DNA of 64,000 nt from Apodemus sylvaticus (Eukaryota > Chordata > Mammalia > Rodentia > Muridae), in assembly GCF_947179515.1 (NCBI RefSeq), contig NC_067478.1, forward strand, positions 30,228,305 through 30,292,304, read 5' to 3'. Position numbers and translations under genes: made by a program. Under the pieces are notes generated by a model. That model made no database searches, had not been told where the DNA came from, and saw only the letters and a program-made list of their open reading frames with translations. Positions within the stretch are counted from its first letter, which is position 1. Each line of letters begins with the position of its first letter. Of this stretch, positions 22,436 to 34,238 are shown piece by piece.

Positions 22436-23609
22436 GTTTCTTTCTGTGTTAATTAAACTGGTAATAAATAAAAGTAATATAATTGATATCTCAATCTAAC
22501 TAATTTACTCACTAGTATTAAGCTGATTTCTTGAAGTAAAGCAGAGACAAATTCTGCTGTGGTGATGTGTGTACTTCTTCACAGCTTTATTACACATAAT
22601 TTCTGAGTAGATAATGCTTCTAGTCAATCATTTCCCATGTAATGTCATTCCAGATGGGAATGATGGGTGAGATACCCAAGGGAGAATTTAAATTTCTACT
22701 TTTCAGCAATTTTCTCTATCTAAACTCAGTTTTCTCCACAAGTGATTTAAATGTATTTAAAATTTTAATTGATTGAGTAGACAGGTCACATACTTCTAGA
22801 CACTAGAAGATTTAATGGATTGTGACTTGGGAAATGTGTTTTAAACTATAGTAATCTTCCATTTATAAAAAGCCTGTGACTATTCTCAGTGCTTACATTG
22901 GTAAGCCATAGGCAATGAAATAAAACTTATGTTTTTAAAAGTTTGTTTTTATGGTGTCTATCTTGTGAATTCATAGTTCCATAGCAGGTATATTTACCTT
23001 AATCCAGTAGGGTACTTTTATTTATCTTAAACATTGTGAAGAATACATTGTTTTACTTATTATAAAAAATTAAGATTCTACAGAATCAAAGTTATAGAAG
23101 ACATTAAATTAAGGATTTTATAGAGCGTCTGGGTATCAATTTTCATTTACTGGTATTTCACAAGCAATTTTCATAACAATATATAGATGAATATACTAGT
23201 TTTTTAGCCATCAATAATAAAATTTGGGCTGACTTTAGTATTAGAGACAGTTTTATTTCTTTCCTATTTTTCATCTTAAATTGATTTTTAAATTGAAAAA
23301 GCTGTGTTTTTATGTGACCCATGTAAAATTTTCCACAGGCAAAGCTTCATTCTACATTGCTTCTAGAGACATAGTGTTTATTTATTGATCCTGTCAAGTG
23401 CATTTTAAATAACTCTGTTTATAACCAATACCTATACAATAGTGTTGCTGTCAGCTTTGGTCAGAGAAGCTGCTGTTTACAATCTTAGGCCCGTAAAACT
23501 GGTCAAATTCTAAGAATAAATGACTATTGAATATCCAGTCTCAAATAAGCCATCTCTTTCACTCCTCCAAGGCTCAAATAATGTCATAGAGGAAGTAACT
23601 GAAAAAAAA
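22436..23609. other. No gene seen
   Basis: Very AT-rich sequence with no recognised repeat or coding region. Confidence 0.4.
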
Positions 23610-24118
23610 AGGTAAGTGCTCAGGGAAGCGGTAGGCAAACAGTATAGAACACCACATCTGAACTTCCAGGCACAAGGCTGTTACATACCTGAACTCACAG
23701 CATTGTGATTACAGCCCATCACCTGCATAGGATAGGGCCTATAAGTACCCTCTTATGAAGCAGAGAGGAACTTAGGGGACCCATTCTTCTCTGTGGATTT
23801 ATATACAATTGACGGTGGGTAGGAGATGGTAAGACATTTTCTTCTGTGGTATAGGCAATGTCAAGGTACTGAAGGTCCTATATATCAATTCCCATATTTC
23901 CTGTAAAGAACTCTAGTGAATCTCCTTGGGCACACACAGACAGAAAGGTCATGAAGGTAGAAGCAGTGTTGGATGGAAAGAGGAAGGTTAAAAGTAGGAT
24001 TGAGCGGCATACAAGAGAAGGTAATGAGGTAAGGTTGAACAGGATTGCAATACATTACACACATACACAGACTGTCATCAAGAAGCTCATTATTACGCCT
24101 AAGTAATAAAATAAAAAT
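23610..24118 (+). mobile_element. Old L1 3'UTR, sense
   Basis: Contains CAGGCACAAGGCTGTTACATACCTGAACTCACAGCA, CATCACCTGCATAGGA, GGTGGGTAGGAGATGG...TTTTCTTCTGTGGTATAGGCAATG and an AATAAAATAAAAATAA tail, in the order of old murine L1 3'UTRs. Confidence 0.5.
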
Positions 24119-24329
24119 AATTTTAAATGACTGATTGATTGATTATTGATGTTTTTGTTGTGTTGGAGATACGACCTCCCGCAGTAGACAAGTACTTTGT
24201 CATGTAACTATATCTCCTGTTCCGAAAAATTGAAAACACTAAATAATGAAAAGGAATTAGGAAATAAATCAAGAGAAGGAAAAACATTGGCCTCGTTTAT
24301 GTTCCTCAATGTTATACCGGATCAAACTG

Positions 24330-26425
24330 TTTTTATTTTATTTTATTTTATTTTATTTTATTTTATTTTATTTTATTTTTTCATTGTTTTATTTATTTAC
24401 ATTCCAAATGTTGCCCCTTTCCCTGTGCCCCTCCAGAATTCTTCACCCCTCCCCTTTGCTTCTGAGAGCATGCTCTCCCACTTACTCCCACCTAATCCCC
24501 AATACATCCCCTTTCCTGAGGCATCAAGTTCCTACAGGATTAGGCACATCCTCTGTCACTGAGGCCAGACAAGGTAGTCTTCTACTACATATCAGTCGTG
24601 GACCTCAGACCAGCCTGTATATGCTCTTTAGTTGGTGGCTCAGCATCTGGGAGATGCTAGGGGTCTGGGTTAGTTGATACTGTTGGACTTTCTATGTGGT
24701 TGTCATCCCCTTCAGTTCCTTTAATTCCTAACCATACTCTTCCATAAGGATTCCAGAGCTCAGTCCAATGCTTGGCTGTAAGAATCTGCATCTGTCTCAA
24801 CCAGAAGCTGGTAGAACCTCTCAGAGGACAGCCATGCTAGGCTTCTGTATGCAAGCATAACATGTTATTAGTAACATAGTTTCAGGATTTGGTGACATTC
24901 CATTGGATGGACTGGCCCATTTTGGGCCTGTCACTGGATGGCCATTCCTTCAGTTTCTGCTCCATTTTTGTCCCAACATTTCTTTTAGAGAGGAACAATT
25001 CTGGGCCCAAAATAATAAAAGTAGTTTGGTGACCCCCATCCCTCCACTAGGAGACCTGTCTACTGGAGGGGATCTCTTCAGGTTCCAGCTTAATATTATT
25101 GGGCATTTTAACTAAGGTCATTTCCACTGAGTCCTGGGAGCCTCTCACATCCTAAGAGTCTGAGACTTTTTAGAGGTTTCCCTTGCCTCTCAACCCTGCA
25201 GCTGCATAATTACATTCATTTTCCTGGCCCTAAAGCCTTCTATCCTTTTTCTCCCCATACCTGATCCTATCACCCTTTTTCCTGTACCCTCCCTACTCCC
25301 ACCCACGTCTCTCACTCCCTCTGACTCCTGTAATTATGTTACTCTCCCTTCTAGGTGAGATTGAAGCATTCTCACTTGGTCCTTCCTTCTTGTTAAACTT
25401 TCTATGGTATATGAGTTTTACAATGGATATTTTTCACTTTTTGGCTAATATCTGCTTCTCAGTGAGTAGAAACCATGCATGTCTTTTTGGGTATGGGTTA
25501 CCTCACTCAGCATGATACTTGCTAGTTCTATTCATTTGCCTGCAAAATTCATGATGTCCTTGTTTTAAAAAGCTGAATAGTATATCATTGTGCAAATGAA
25601 ACACATTTTCTGTATCCATTTTCAAGTTGAGGGACATCAAGATTGTTTCCAGATTCTGCCTATTATTAATAAAGCTGCTATGAACATAGGGGAGCACATG
25701 TCCTTGCTTTACAGTGGAGCATCTTTTGAGTATATGCCCAGGAGTGGTATAGTTGGGCCTTCAGGTAGAACTATTTCCATTTTTCTGAGGAAATTGATTT
25801 GCAGAGTGGTTGTACCATTTCGCAATCCCATCATCAGTAGAGGAGTGTTCCTTTTTCTCTATATCCTCATTAGCATGTTCTGTCACTTGAGTTTTTGATC
25901 TAAGTCATTTTATTAGTGTCTGGTGAATCCCAGGAACATTTTGATTTACCTTTCCCTGATGATTAAGGAGGATGATTTAAGTTCTTAGTGGCCATTTGAG
26001 ATTCTTTTGTTGAGAAGTCTCTGTAGCTCTGTACCCCATTTTAAATTGGGTTATTTAGTTTTTGGAGGTTAACTTCTTGAGTCCTTTTTATATTTTGGGT
26101 ATTAGCCCTTAATTAGATTTAGGCTTAGTGACATTTTCCTTCTAATATGTAGTTTGCCATTTTATTCTACTGATTGTGTCCTTTTGCTTACAGAAGCTTT
26201 TCAGTTTCATGAGGTCCCATTTGTCAGCTGTTGATCTTAGAGCCTGACCCATTTGTATTATGTTCAGGAAATTTTCTACTGTGCCAATGCATTCAAGGTT
26301 ATTTTCAATATTCTTTTTTATTAGATTTATTATATCTAGTTTTATGTTGAGGTTCTTGATCCACTTGGACTTGAGTTTTGTACAAGGTGATAAACATGAA
26401 TCATTCTTCTACAATCAGATGACCA
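24330..26425 (-). mobile_element. Old LINE-1, antisense: tail, 3'UTR and end of ORF2
   Basis: Read on the minus strand this is a continuous L1 3' half. A TAAAA-repeat tail lies at 24330-24380 and a long 3'UTR at about 24385-25360. The end of ORF2 lies at 25365-26425. In the ORF2 part, 25580-25690 corresponds to the segment that reads W.QKMWYIYTMEYYSAI in younger copies, and 26260-26400 runs into the region upstream of the cysteine-rich domain. Many substitutions and frameshifts show this is much older than the L1s at 16049 and 51421. No clear target duplication was found. Confidence 0.8.
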
Positions 26426-28129
26426 CAAACTACCTTTATAAGTGATTCTTCCTTATATGAATATTTAGTTTTAAAAACTAATTTGGATTCACTGTTTTCT
26501 GCAAAGTATTGTCTCAATACTTAATTATATTGCTTCACCACACTTGTGAAATCATTACTTCAATCATTTTGAATAAATCACAGATATTTTTGTAAAAATT
26601 TAATTGAACAGGATCTTGATCTTATTAGAAAGTTGTATCCAAACATTCTCCTAAGCATATATACTTTATTAATTCATGAGGATTTCTGGGAAGTAAGACA
26701 AAACTTACAAGGGCCTACAGATACTAGTGTATTTATCTATAAAAAAAACTAAACTTCAGACAGCTGACAATTTTAATCTCTTTTTATATTCAGCATTGCT
26801 TTTAAGCATGTTTCAGTAATGTTTAAGAAGGATCAGTCTTCCAAAGCATACTTCTATATATTTGTTAGGATGAAGATATTACTCCCCATGTAACCACTCC
26901 ATTTAATCAGAGCTTTAAATTAGAGAGTGTTAGTGGCTGGGGTAGAAAGTAGAGATGTGATAATTCTTTGTAGAATATCATAGTTCAGTTTCTGATCTGC
27001 TGTTGTGCATAGAAAGCTGATGTCAGTAGAGATATAGTTATTTTCCCAGCAGGACCAACTCTATTGGAGTTCATTTTTGTTCCCATGGAACTGGTGTCAG
27101 AAAAATCTTTATGTCATTTATACTCTGTAAATGATCAGTTGATGATTTAAAATAGACTTCCTATTTGTGCTTGTATAGGTACTTATATTTATGTGAAAAG
27201 GAATTTGAAACCCTTAGGCAATACAAGATTTAAAACGGCAGCATGTGAGAATGGCTTCAAGAATAGTCTATTTAATAGTAAGAAGGAAGGCAAGTGTGAT
27301 TTATTTGCCCCATTGAGCTTTTTCTTTTTGAATCAATTTATAGGACAACTCAAGTAGTCAATATAAGCATCCTCACCAAGGGACGAAAATGTACAAAACA
27401 CACCATGCACGGCCATCCACTGTGTAGATCAAGGCAGTAGTTTTTCATGATAGTGTTCCCTCAGTTTAATTTGTCTCTTTGACCCAGACATGGGAAGAAG
27501 GTGCTGAAAATATGAAACAAGGAACTGGAAGGCACAAATTTTATTCTGCTTCCCTAGGGGCAGTCACATAAATTCTGGTGTGAGAGGGATTGCTAACTGT
27601 TCTTCAGGAGTGATGAAGACGAAGCACACTCTTTGGTTTGCATTTCAATCACTATGTTACCTGGAAATGTTACATGAAGTCAGAATAAGAAAAGAAGAAA
27701 TGGGTTTTACAGGATATGCAAAATGTGATAGCTTTTAAATTCTAAGGAATATTTTCAGTACACACAGTGGGGCATGGCGTGGAGATTGGACTTCCCAGAA
27801 CTGAAGATAGGGATAGAAATGGGAAAGAATTTTGATGACTGCTGCTCGTTTCTACATTTTCTCCAGAAGCATGGGCAACTTAGCCAACAAAGATTGGAAA
27901 GCAAGGAACATTACAATCTGATGGGAGTACTGAAACCTTATGTTTTACCTTCATAGTATTACACAAAAATAAAGTTGTTGTTGATGCTTTTGTTGTTTGC
28001 ATTTGGGATTTGGTTATGCTCCATTCTGAAACTAGCTGCTCTTGCTTGCTGGTTAAATAGTATCACTGAAGTATGCATCCTACTTTCAATATTTTCAGTA
28101 ATGAATATCTCTTAAAAGACTGGGACCAT
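26426..28129. other. No gene seen
   Basis: AT-rich unique sequence. Short frames, for example at 27774-27956, have no recognisable features. Confidence 0.4.
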
Positions 28130-28162
28130 GTTTTGGTTTGAGTGTATTCTATCTATTGTCTG

Positions 28163-28216
<54 letters not shown>

Positions 28217-28290
28217 ATCTACCTATCTTCTATCATTTACCTATGTACCTATCATCTACCTATCTGCCTGTCTGTCTGTCTATATATAAA
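28130..28290. repeat. TCTA microsatellite with degenerate flank
   Basis: About 14 clean TCTA units at 28162-28216, followed by diverged CTAT/CTGT units up to 28290. Confidence 0.95.
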
Positions 28291-29469
28291 TCATGCCTTT
28301 GCATATGTATGTGTACATGTATGTGTGTTTATGTATGCTTTGGATAATTCAGATATATTTCAAGAAACATTTAAAAGACATATAATTTTAAAGTAAGGAA
28401 ATGGAAAGATAGCTTTTTGTTTAAGGGCAACTAACTGCATTTCCAGATAAGGGTTCTTTTGAGACTCAGTTGTGTCCTATTACATTTTTCAGAAAACTCT
28501 TATAAGAGGGTGTTTATGCTGAAGTACACACATGGGAGGGTGTTTTGTTGAGAACAGACATGTGTTTTTCTGGAAGCTGCCTGGAAAAAGGGCTTGCGGT
28601 ATTTTTCTAGAACTGGTGCTTGAGAGAACAGATGATGTTTGGAAAGGGAATAAATATAATCCATCAGACAGTGGATGGTGCTGTCTTGTGTTGGTTTGTC
28701 TAGTCATTCTTTGCTGGTCATTGTTAGTCATGATTTTTTAAAGAGAAACATAATAAAGAACTTCTGTTGGTATTCCAGCAGCTTCTTACTATTTCTGAGG
28801 ACTTGTCCGATTGGCAGAGCTTTGAGGTTTCATCTGGATCAAACTTCAGTTTCTAATTTGTGAGTGGTCTTTGCTAGTTGATCAGGGTATCACTGATGAT
28901 TCCTGTGAACTAAACTGCTGACAATGCAGATTGAATCCATTCTCAAAGAAGTATTCTTAAAGAGGTCCACATCCCTACTTTGTTCTATTAACCTTTCTTT
29001 TCCACTATCTTTGGTGGGTGTTGGTCTAGAAGGAAGTTTAAAACATTTAACTACCCTTATTAAAGTTGGTTTTTAAAACTACATCCAGAGGACCAAAGTT
29101 TCATTCCCAGCATCTGCCTCAGATGGGTCAAAACTTCTATAACTCCAGTCCATGGAATAAAACCCCCTCTTCTATCCCATTGAACCACCTGCACACACAT
29201 GCAAATTTGAATAGATATTATTATTCATGATCCTTTTAAAAATAATTTATATATTATTATTGTATGTGGCATGAATGTGGACATGAACATGTTCTTTCCT
29301 ATATCTCAAGGTCACAGGGTAACTTTCAGATATTGGTTGCTTCATTCTACCGTGTGTTCCTGGAAATTAATCTTAGCCATCCTTATATATCAAATGATTT
29401 AACCAACAGAACCATTTTCTCCAGGTCCTTATTATTCTTTAGAAAATATGAAACTTAGATTAAAGGCCT
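28291..29469. other. No gene seen
   Basis: AT-rich sequence. A possible decayed antisense SINE lies at 29255-29400, but it is too diverged to classify. Confidence 0.35.
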
Positions 29470-30000
29470 TAACATAAATGTATTACAGTTAAAGAGTTCT
29501 CACACATGAATTAGCTGCTGTTGAGTAACGTGTGAATAAAAGTTAGACTTGGAATTCTTTGCATTTGTGGAGTTTTGCTCCATTTAGGATTCATGAAGAT
29601 CAATTCAATTTTGAAAATAGTTAAAGGCTTTGCTACCCTTATTGGAAATGTAGAGTTTTTCTACTGAGAGTTCTCCAGTTTATACAAACATATAAAGAAC
29701 ATTCAATGCTCTTCCACTCTCTTACATTCATTGACTCTACCCCAGGGTGAAATCTCTAATGGAGCAGGAGCTGAGCACTTTGTAAGGATTTGGCGCAATC
29801 TTTACATGTTTAGTGTATCTCAGCAACATGAGCTTTCTGATGTTGATCTAGCACAAGAAGAGTTCAAAGCTTTGACCCATTCTTTATATTTGTGGGCGTT
29901 TTCATCAGCATACCGTCAATGATACTACAGTCTGAAGAATACTTAAAAGATTTACTACTTTCTTTGTACTTATAGGGTTTCTTTCCACAATAGATTCACA
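29470..30000 (-). pseudogene. Decayed C2H2 zinc-finger array (KRAB-ZNF-like relic)
   Basis: Reading leftward from 29990, the minus strand shows successive pieces of C2H2 fingers at roughly the usual 84-base period. First comes a linker, GKKPYKYKE, then SSKSFKYSSD (29988 to 29925). Next is HKYKEW.KALNSS, then LDQHQKAH, which has the His-x3-His spacing (about 29900 to 29828). Next is TCKDCAKS...LLLH-x3-H (29806 to 29747), where CKDC is the Cys-x2-Cys pair. Further left are KGSKAFNYF (about 29630) and LHKCKEF (about 29570). Stops and small indels separate the pieces, so it is dead. Flanking sequence up to about 30160 may belong to the same exon. Family knowledge: zinc-finger gene clusters leave many such relics. 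I cannot tell which gene it came from. Confidence 0.65.
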
Positions 30001-30189
30001 GGTATTTGTTAAGGTATAACAGATATTTAAATACTTTTCCAATTTATTCCACTTCTGGACTTTATTTCCCATAAGACATTGCTGCCAAGTAAATGTTGAG
30101 TTGTTAATAAGAGGTTTGCATCTGATTTTGCACATAATACTTGTCTTGAACATGAACAACTTTTAACAATGATGAAAGGTTTTATGATA

Positions 30190-30745
30190 TATGTTTTATT
30201 AGTTTTTTGAAAAGATTTAATTGTCCTTATATATCTTAGTGTCCCAACACCTCTCAGACCCATACACCAATCCCTACCCATCCATCTTTCTTTTTTTCCT
30301 AAGACCCATCAAGTTCAACATTTGCTACTCTCACATGCTTGGATGCGTGGCTTGCCACTGTATAAAGTTGACTATACACTTACAGAAAATCCATGGTCCC
30401 TTATCAATTGCCAAAGCTTCCTTGGCTAGGAGGGTGACTTCATATATCACTCTTCTCCCAAGGCTGTGATGTTGTCTAGCTTAGAATCACAGAAGTCTTA
30501 TGCATACTACCACAACCTCTATGAGTATATACTTGCAGGTATCCTATTATATGCAGAATAGTAATTTTCCTTGTAGTCATTTACCAACCAGTTCCTTCTT
30601 CTGCAGTGTTCCCAGAACCCTGAAAAGAAATGCAATATAGATGCCCCATTAAGTGATGAAAATCAGCATCTCTTATTCTCTACATCTTGTCTTGTTACAG
30701 GTTTCTGTATTCATTACCATCTATTGCAAACAGCTTTTCTTACAT
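30190..30745 (-). mobile_element. Old L1 3'UTR, antisense
   Basis: The block order is AGACCCATCAAGTTCAACATTTGCT, GGATGCGTGGCTTGCCACTG, TATCAATTGCCAAAGCTTCC, a GGCTAGGAGGGTGACTTCAT block and ATCTCTTATTCTCTACATCTTG. It matches a common antisense murine L1 3'UTR. Confidence 0.65.
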
Positions 30746-30974
30746 TTTTTAACATTTGTGAATGTCCTTTGCAAAGAAATAAACTGATTGCCTATACCAT
30801 TGCTCAAAGATTTTGTGACTTTCTATTGCTTTAAAAAAGATATGCCTCGATATAGATACATAAGCAAATATGATGATGGAGTCTTCACTAGTGACTTTAC
30901 TGTATATGCACTCAATTTGCCAAATACCCAGCTCTAGATTTTTATTTATAATTTCATTGGATGCCATGGGTGAT

Positions 30975-31112
30975 TTATATCTCTTTAATCCTCACAGTCA
31001 AGAATCATAGACAGGTAGATCTTGGGAGTTACAGGCCATCTTCATCTTTATAGTGAGTTCTAGGACAGCCAGGACTAAATAAACCATGTTTCAAAAAATA
31101 AATAGTAAAGAA
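30975..31112 (+). mobile_element. Degenerate B1 SINE
   Basis: Contains TTAATCCTCACAGTCAAGAATCATAGACAGGTAGATCT, then GAGTTCTAGGACAGCCAGGACTA and a CATGTTTCAAAAAATAAATA tail, in B1 order. Confidence 0.65.
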
Positions 31113-32172
31113 TTTTCTGGTTGAAATGGACTGTTTTGCACTGGAGACAACTACTAGGGCATTGAAAAGTAATGAGTATTTCATAAATAACATCTCAAAT
31201 TGATCACAATCTGAAATGTGTTTCAGTTTTAAATCTCTTGTCTCCAAAAGCAATCGAATAGAAATATGATCCAATGTTTCAGTTAAATGTTCAGTTTATA
31301 AATGGAAACTTAGAATAGCTTCATTTTAAGACTTTTCATATTTCCTTTGAAAGGAAAGCATTACCTTCTAAACTGTTGTGGATATTTACTGACACAAATA
31401 ATCACATTCTTGGCAGGATAATTGTGATACATTGAGTTATATTCTGAAAAGTTTAGGTTCTTGCTCTTGGAACATTTTTGGTTATGTGCTGTTAGCATGT
31501 GTCATATCTTGGGCTGGCCTTTGTGAGTCCACCACCCTTCATGCTTAGATGCTCTTTTCTGTCCATTCCTTAGGAAGTGGTTACCTAGATATCATTTTCA
31601 ATTGTTCTCTCTATAACTTTTAAACATGGATACTTTATCCATGCTCTGGGGCAAATATTTAGGTCTAAGGCACAAATTATATATAAAATGATATGCTTTG
31701 AATTACATACAGATGTTAGAATTGCTAATTGTATATTTGGTTTCTGTGTCTTGTCTGTTTATTTTTTAAGGGTATTTCTTTGTTTTAAACCTGTGACCAG
31801 TTTTGTTTTAAAGATGGAATGATTCATTTCTCTCTAATGCTACAAGATTACATCCTTATACAAATTTGACTGAGCAAGAAATCTAATACTACATACACTA
31901 CCAGAGAAAGAAACATTGCTAAATCTTTGATGACCGTTTCTTAGCTTTTGATCTCACCATGCACAAGACCTGCGCTAATGTTAAAAACCTCCAATGATGC
32001 AGCTTTCAGAGAAGAGTGATTCCTTTCTGCCAAGTTTCATTAAATTTTCTTCTTTTGTTCAGATTAGGGTGCTCTTCATTTCTAGCTTGCATACAAGTGA
32101 AATCGAGGCTGTAGAATTATCTGAATATTCACACCAAGGAAAGTAATAGAGGTTTAGCCAATTAAGCCCTTA

Positions 32173-32176
<4 letters not shown>
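31113..32176. other. No gene seen
   Basis: AT-rich sequence without a recognised element. Confidence 0.4.

Positions 32177-32232
<56 letters not shown>
32177..32232. repeat. CT microsatellite
   Basis: About 28 uninterrupted CT units. Confidence 0.95.
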
Positions 32233-32235
<3 letters not shown>

Positions 32236-32549
32236 TCTGTATCTCCATACACCCTTAGCTAACAAAATAAATTATACTATCCTGAAGTCAGTTTCTGTAA
32301 CATAGTTAAGGACCTGGACTAACCTAAGTGATTGTATCTGTTATATTGTGTTGACAATTTTTTTCCTGGGGAGGCAAAACACAAACACCTACTTATCCCA
32401 AATAGGAAGCTCATGGTAGACCAAAGTATGAGTATTATCAAAATCCAATTTGGTGAACTAATAAGTTTTAGTGAGCTTATTTACAAAAATATGCATGGGT
32501 GAAAACTTACAGGAGCAGAAATTACTCAAATACCATGTCTCACTTACTA
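32233..32549. other. Unclassified, possibly repeat-derived
   Basis: The segment 32440-32530 (TGGTGAACTAATAAGTTTTAG...ACAGGAGCAGAAATTACTC) resembles sequence common in murid genomes, but I cannot name it. No gene is visible. Confidence 0.3.
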
Positions 32550-32872
32550 TTTTATTGCTGTTAAGACCAAGGTGATTCTTTACAAATAATAATAACAATA
32601 GTAGTAATAACAATAATAATAATAATAGGGGCTTGCTTAGAGTTTCAAAGAATTAGTCCATTGTCATCATAGCAGTAAGCAAAGAGGCATGGCACTAAAG
32701 CAGTAGCTGAGAGATTTCTATCCTGACCTAAGGGGGTGAAGAGGGAAAGAGGCAAAGAGGGACAGAGAAACAGAAGTACAAAGGAACAGAAGACAGAGAG
32801 AAAGAAACACGCAGAGGATGGCAGAAGTGGACAGAAAAAGAGAGGCACAGAGATAAAGGGAACAAAGGAAAG

Positions 32873-32909
<37 letters not shown>

Positions 32910-33065
32910 AGCATGGGTGTTTGAAAACCAAAAGCCCATCACAGCAATACACCACCTCCAACAAGCTTATATCTTTTCCAACAAGGTCAAACCTCTCAAT
33001 CATTCCCAAACCCTTCATTAGCTGCAGACAAAGCATGTAATATATTAACCTGTGGTTTTCCTGCC
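32550..33065. repeat. Family R repeat, copy 2, swollen by two internal microsatellites
   Basis: The family R order is visible: TTTTATTGCTGTTAAGACCAAGGTGATTCTTTA, then GGGGCTTGCTTAGAGTTTC, TCATCATAGCAGTAAGC, GCATGGGTGTTTGAAAACC, and CACCACCTCCAACAAGC. A TAA-rich tract (32583-32627) and a purine-rich AG tract ending in a GA run (32735-32906) interrupt it. Confidence 0.6.
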
Positions 33066-33184
33066 ATTCCATCTACTGCAGACAGCAACATCACCAAGTC
33101 CTAACCCAGCATTAGGGACGGCTCCCAAAAGCTGGGAACTTGGAGCAGACTACACAACCTGCAGTCAGCTTAACAGTTTGGAGA
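33066..33184. other. Short unassigned spacer
   Basis: Nothing recognised. Confidence 0.3.
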
Positions 33185-34180
33185 GTGTCCTTTTCAAATA
33201 ACTGAGTTGTTCTAAACTTCTTCCATGTTGCTTGATTGGTCTCTGCCTGTTCCATGAAGTTGATCTCTCTTCTTTGCAACTGTGGTTTGTCTGAAAGTGA
33301 CTCTCAGAAGCCTTTATTGGTTATTCTTGGGATGTAGGAGCCCAGTGAATCTGTCATTCTAATGGAATTCTTGAAGGTGTTTTGAATTATTTACCTTCTG
33401 TCATAGGAGCTTCTATGGGAGATGGACTGTTTCAATCTTGGAGGGAACTGCTACAAAACATTTCACTTCTTCCTTTGGTTCTTATGTTCTTTCTGCACCC
33501 ATTTCTGAAAAGGTCACTCAGCCTTTGGGGAGGGGTGACTGTAGATGACCACAAATTGAGAATAATTACATTATGAATCAGTGCCCTATGCCATAGCATG
33601 ACTCATTTGTTTTTAGGATTGTCACCAGTTGTAGACAAGGATAGCAACAGTGATGTATGGGCAAAACTATATATGTTTAGAAAACAGATTGACAGGTGCT
33701 TCACATTCACCTAGTGAAGTGATAGAAAGCTCTTTCTCCACTGGCACCTAAGACCAACCCTGCCACAGGACTTTTTTCCTAGCTCACAGTATCAGATATG
33801 AACTGCCTCTTGTTTAGTGGGCCTTAAATACATTTGGAAACCTGTTGGTCTTACCCATGGCAGCCAAGTCATTATTGCACAAGCAGACACATCCTTCAGG
33901 CATATCAGTATTTTAGCATTGGGGTCAATGGCCAAATAGCATGTGTAGTCTCCTCTGGCACTATGAAAGCCATCAAGCAATGAGGGCATTTCCAGTTCAG
34001 TCCCAGGTTAATTACATCTCCTATGTCCTACAGTCAAAACACATGGTATACATACAGCTAACAGTGGTAGCAATAGACTGTGTGGTCTCAGTGGCTTCAC
34101 TGACCAACAACTCACAGGGAGGTGGCCCAACTGGCACTGTGGTTTTTGTTTAATAATAGTATGGCCTCAGGAAGTGTTTT
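33185..34180 (-). mobile_element. Old L1-derived 3'UTR, antisense
   Basis: The blocks TGAACTGCCTCTTGTTTAGTGGGCCTTAAATACATTTGGAAACCTGTTGG, GCCAAGTCATTATTGCAC, CACTATGAAAGCCATCAAGCAATGAGGG and AGTTCAGTCCCAGGTTAATT match the order of antisense rodent L1 3'UTR sequence. The left part, to about 33700, is less certain. Confidence 0.5.
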
Positions 34181-34216
34181 CTAGCCATGTAGTGTACTTT
34201 TGGGGTTGTTTTCTTT

Positions 34217-34238
34217 TTAATTAACCTGGGTTAATTAA
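34217..34238. repeat. 22-bp inverted repeat (TTAATTAACC / GGTTAATTAA)
   Basis: Two perfect 10-base arms around a central TG. Each arm contains TAATTA and a GGTTAAT half-site of HNF1 type. This is descriptive only. Confidence 0.9.

Noticed and set aside
25590..25898. Plus-strand frame of 102 codons
   Set aside because: Antisense shadow of an old L1 ORF2 end.
28130..28290. Regular short repeats that might suggest a CRISPR array
   Set aside because: They are TCTA tetranucleotides without unique spacers, and the genome is a rodent.
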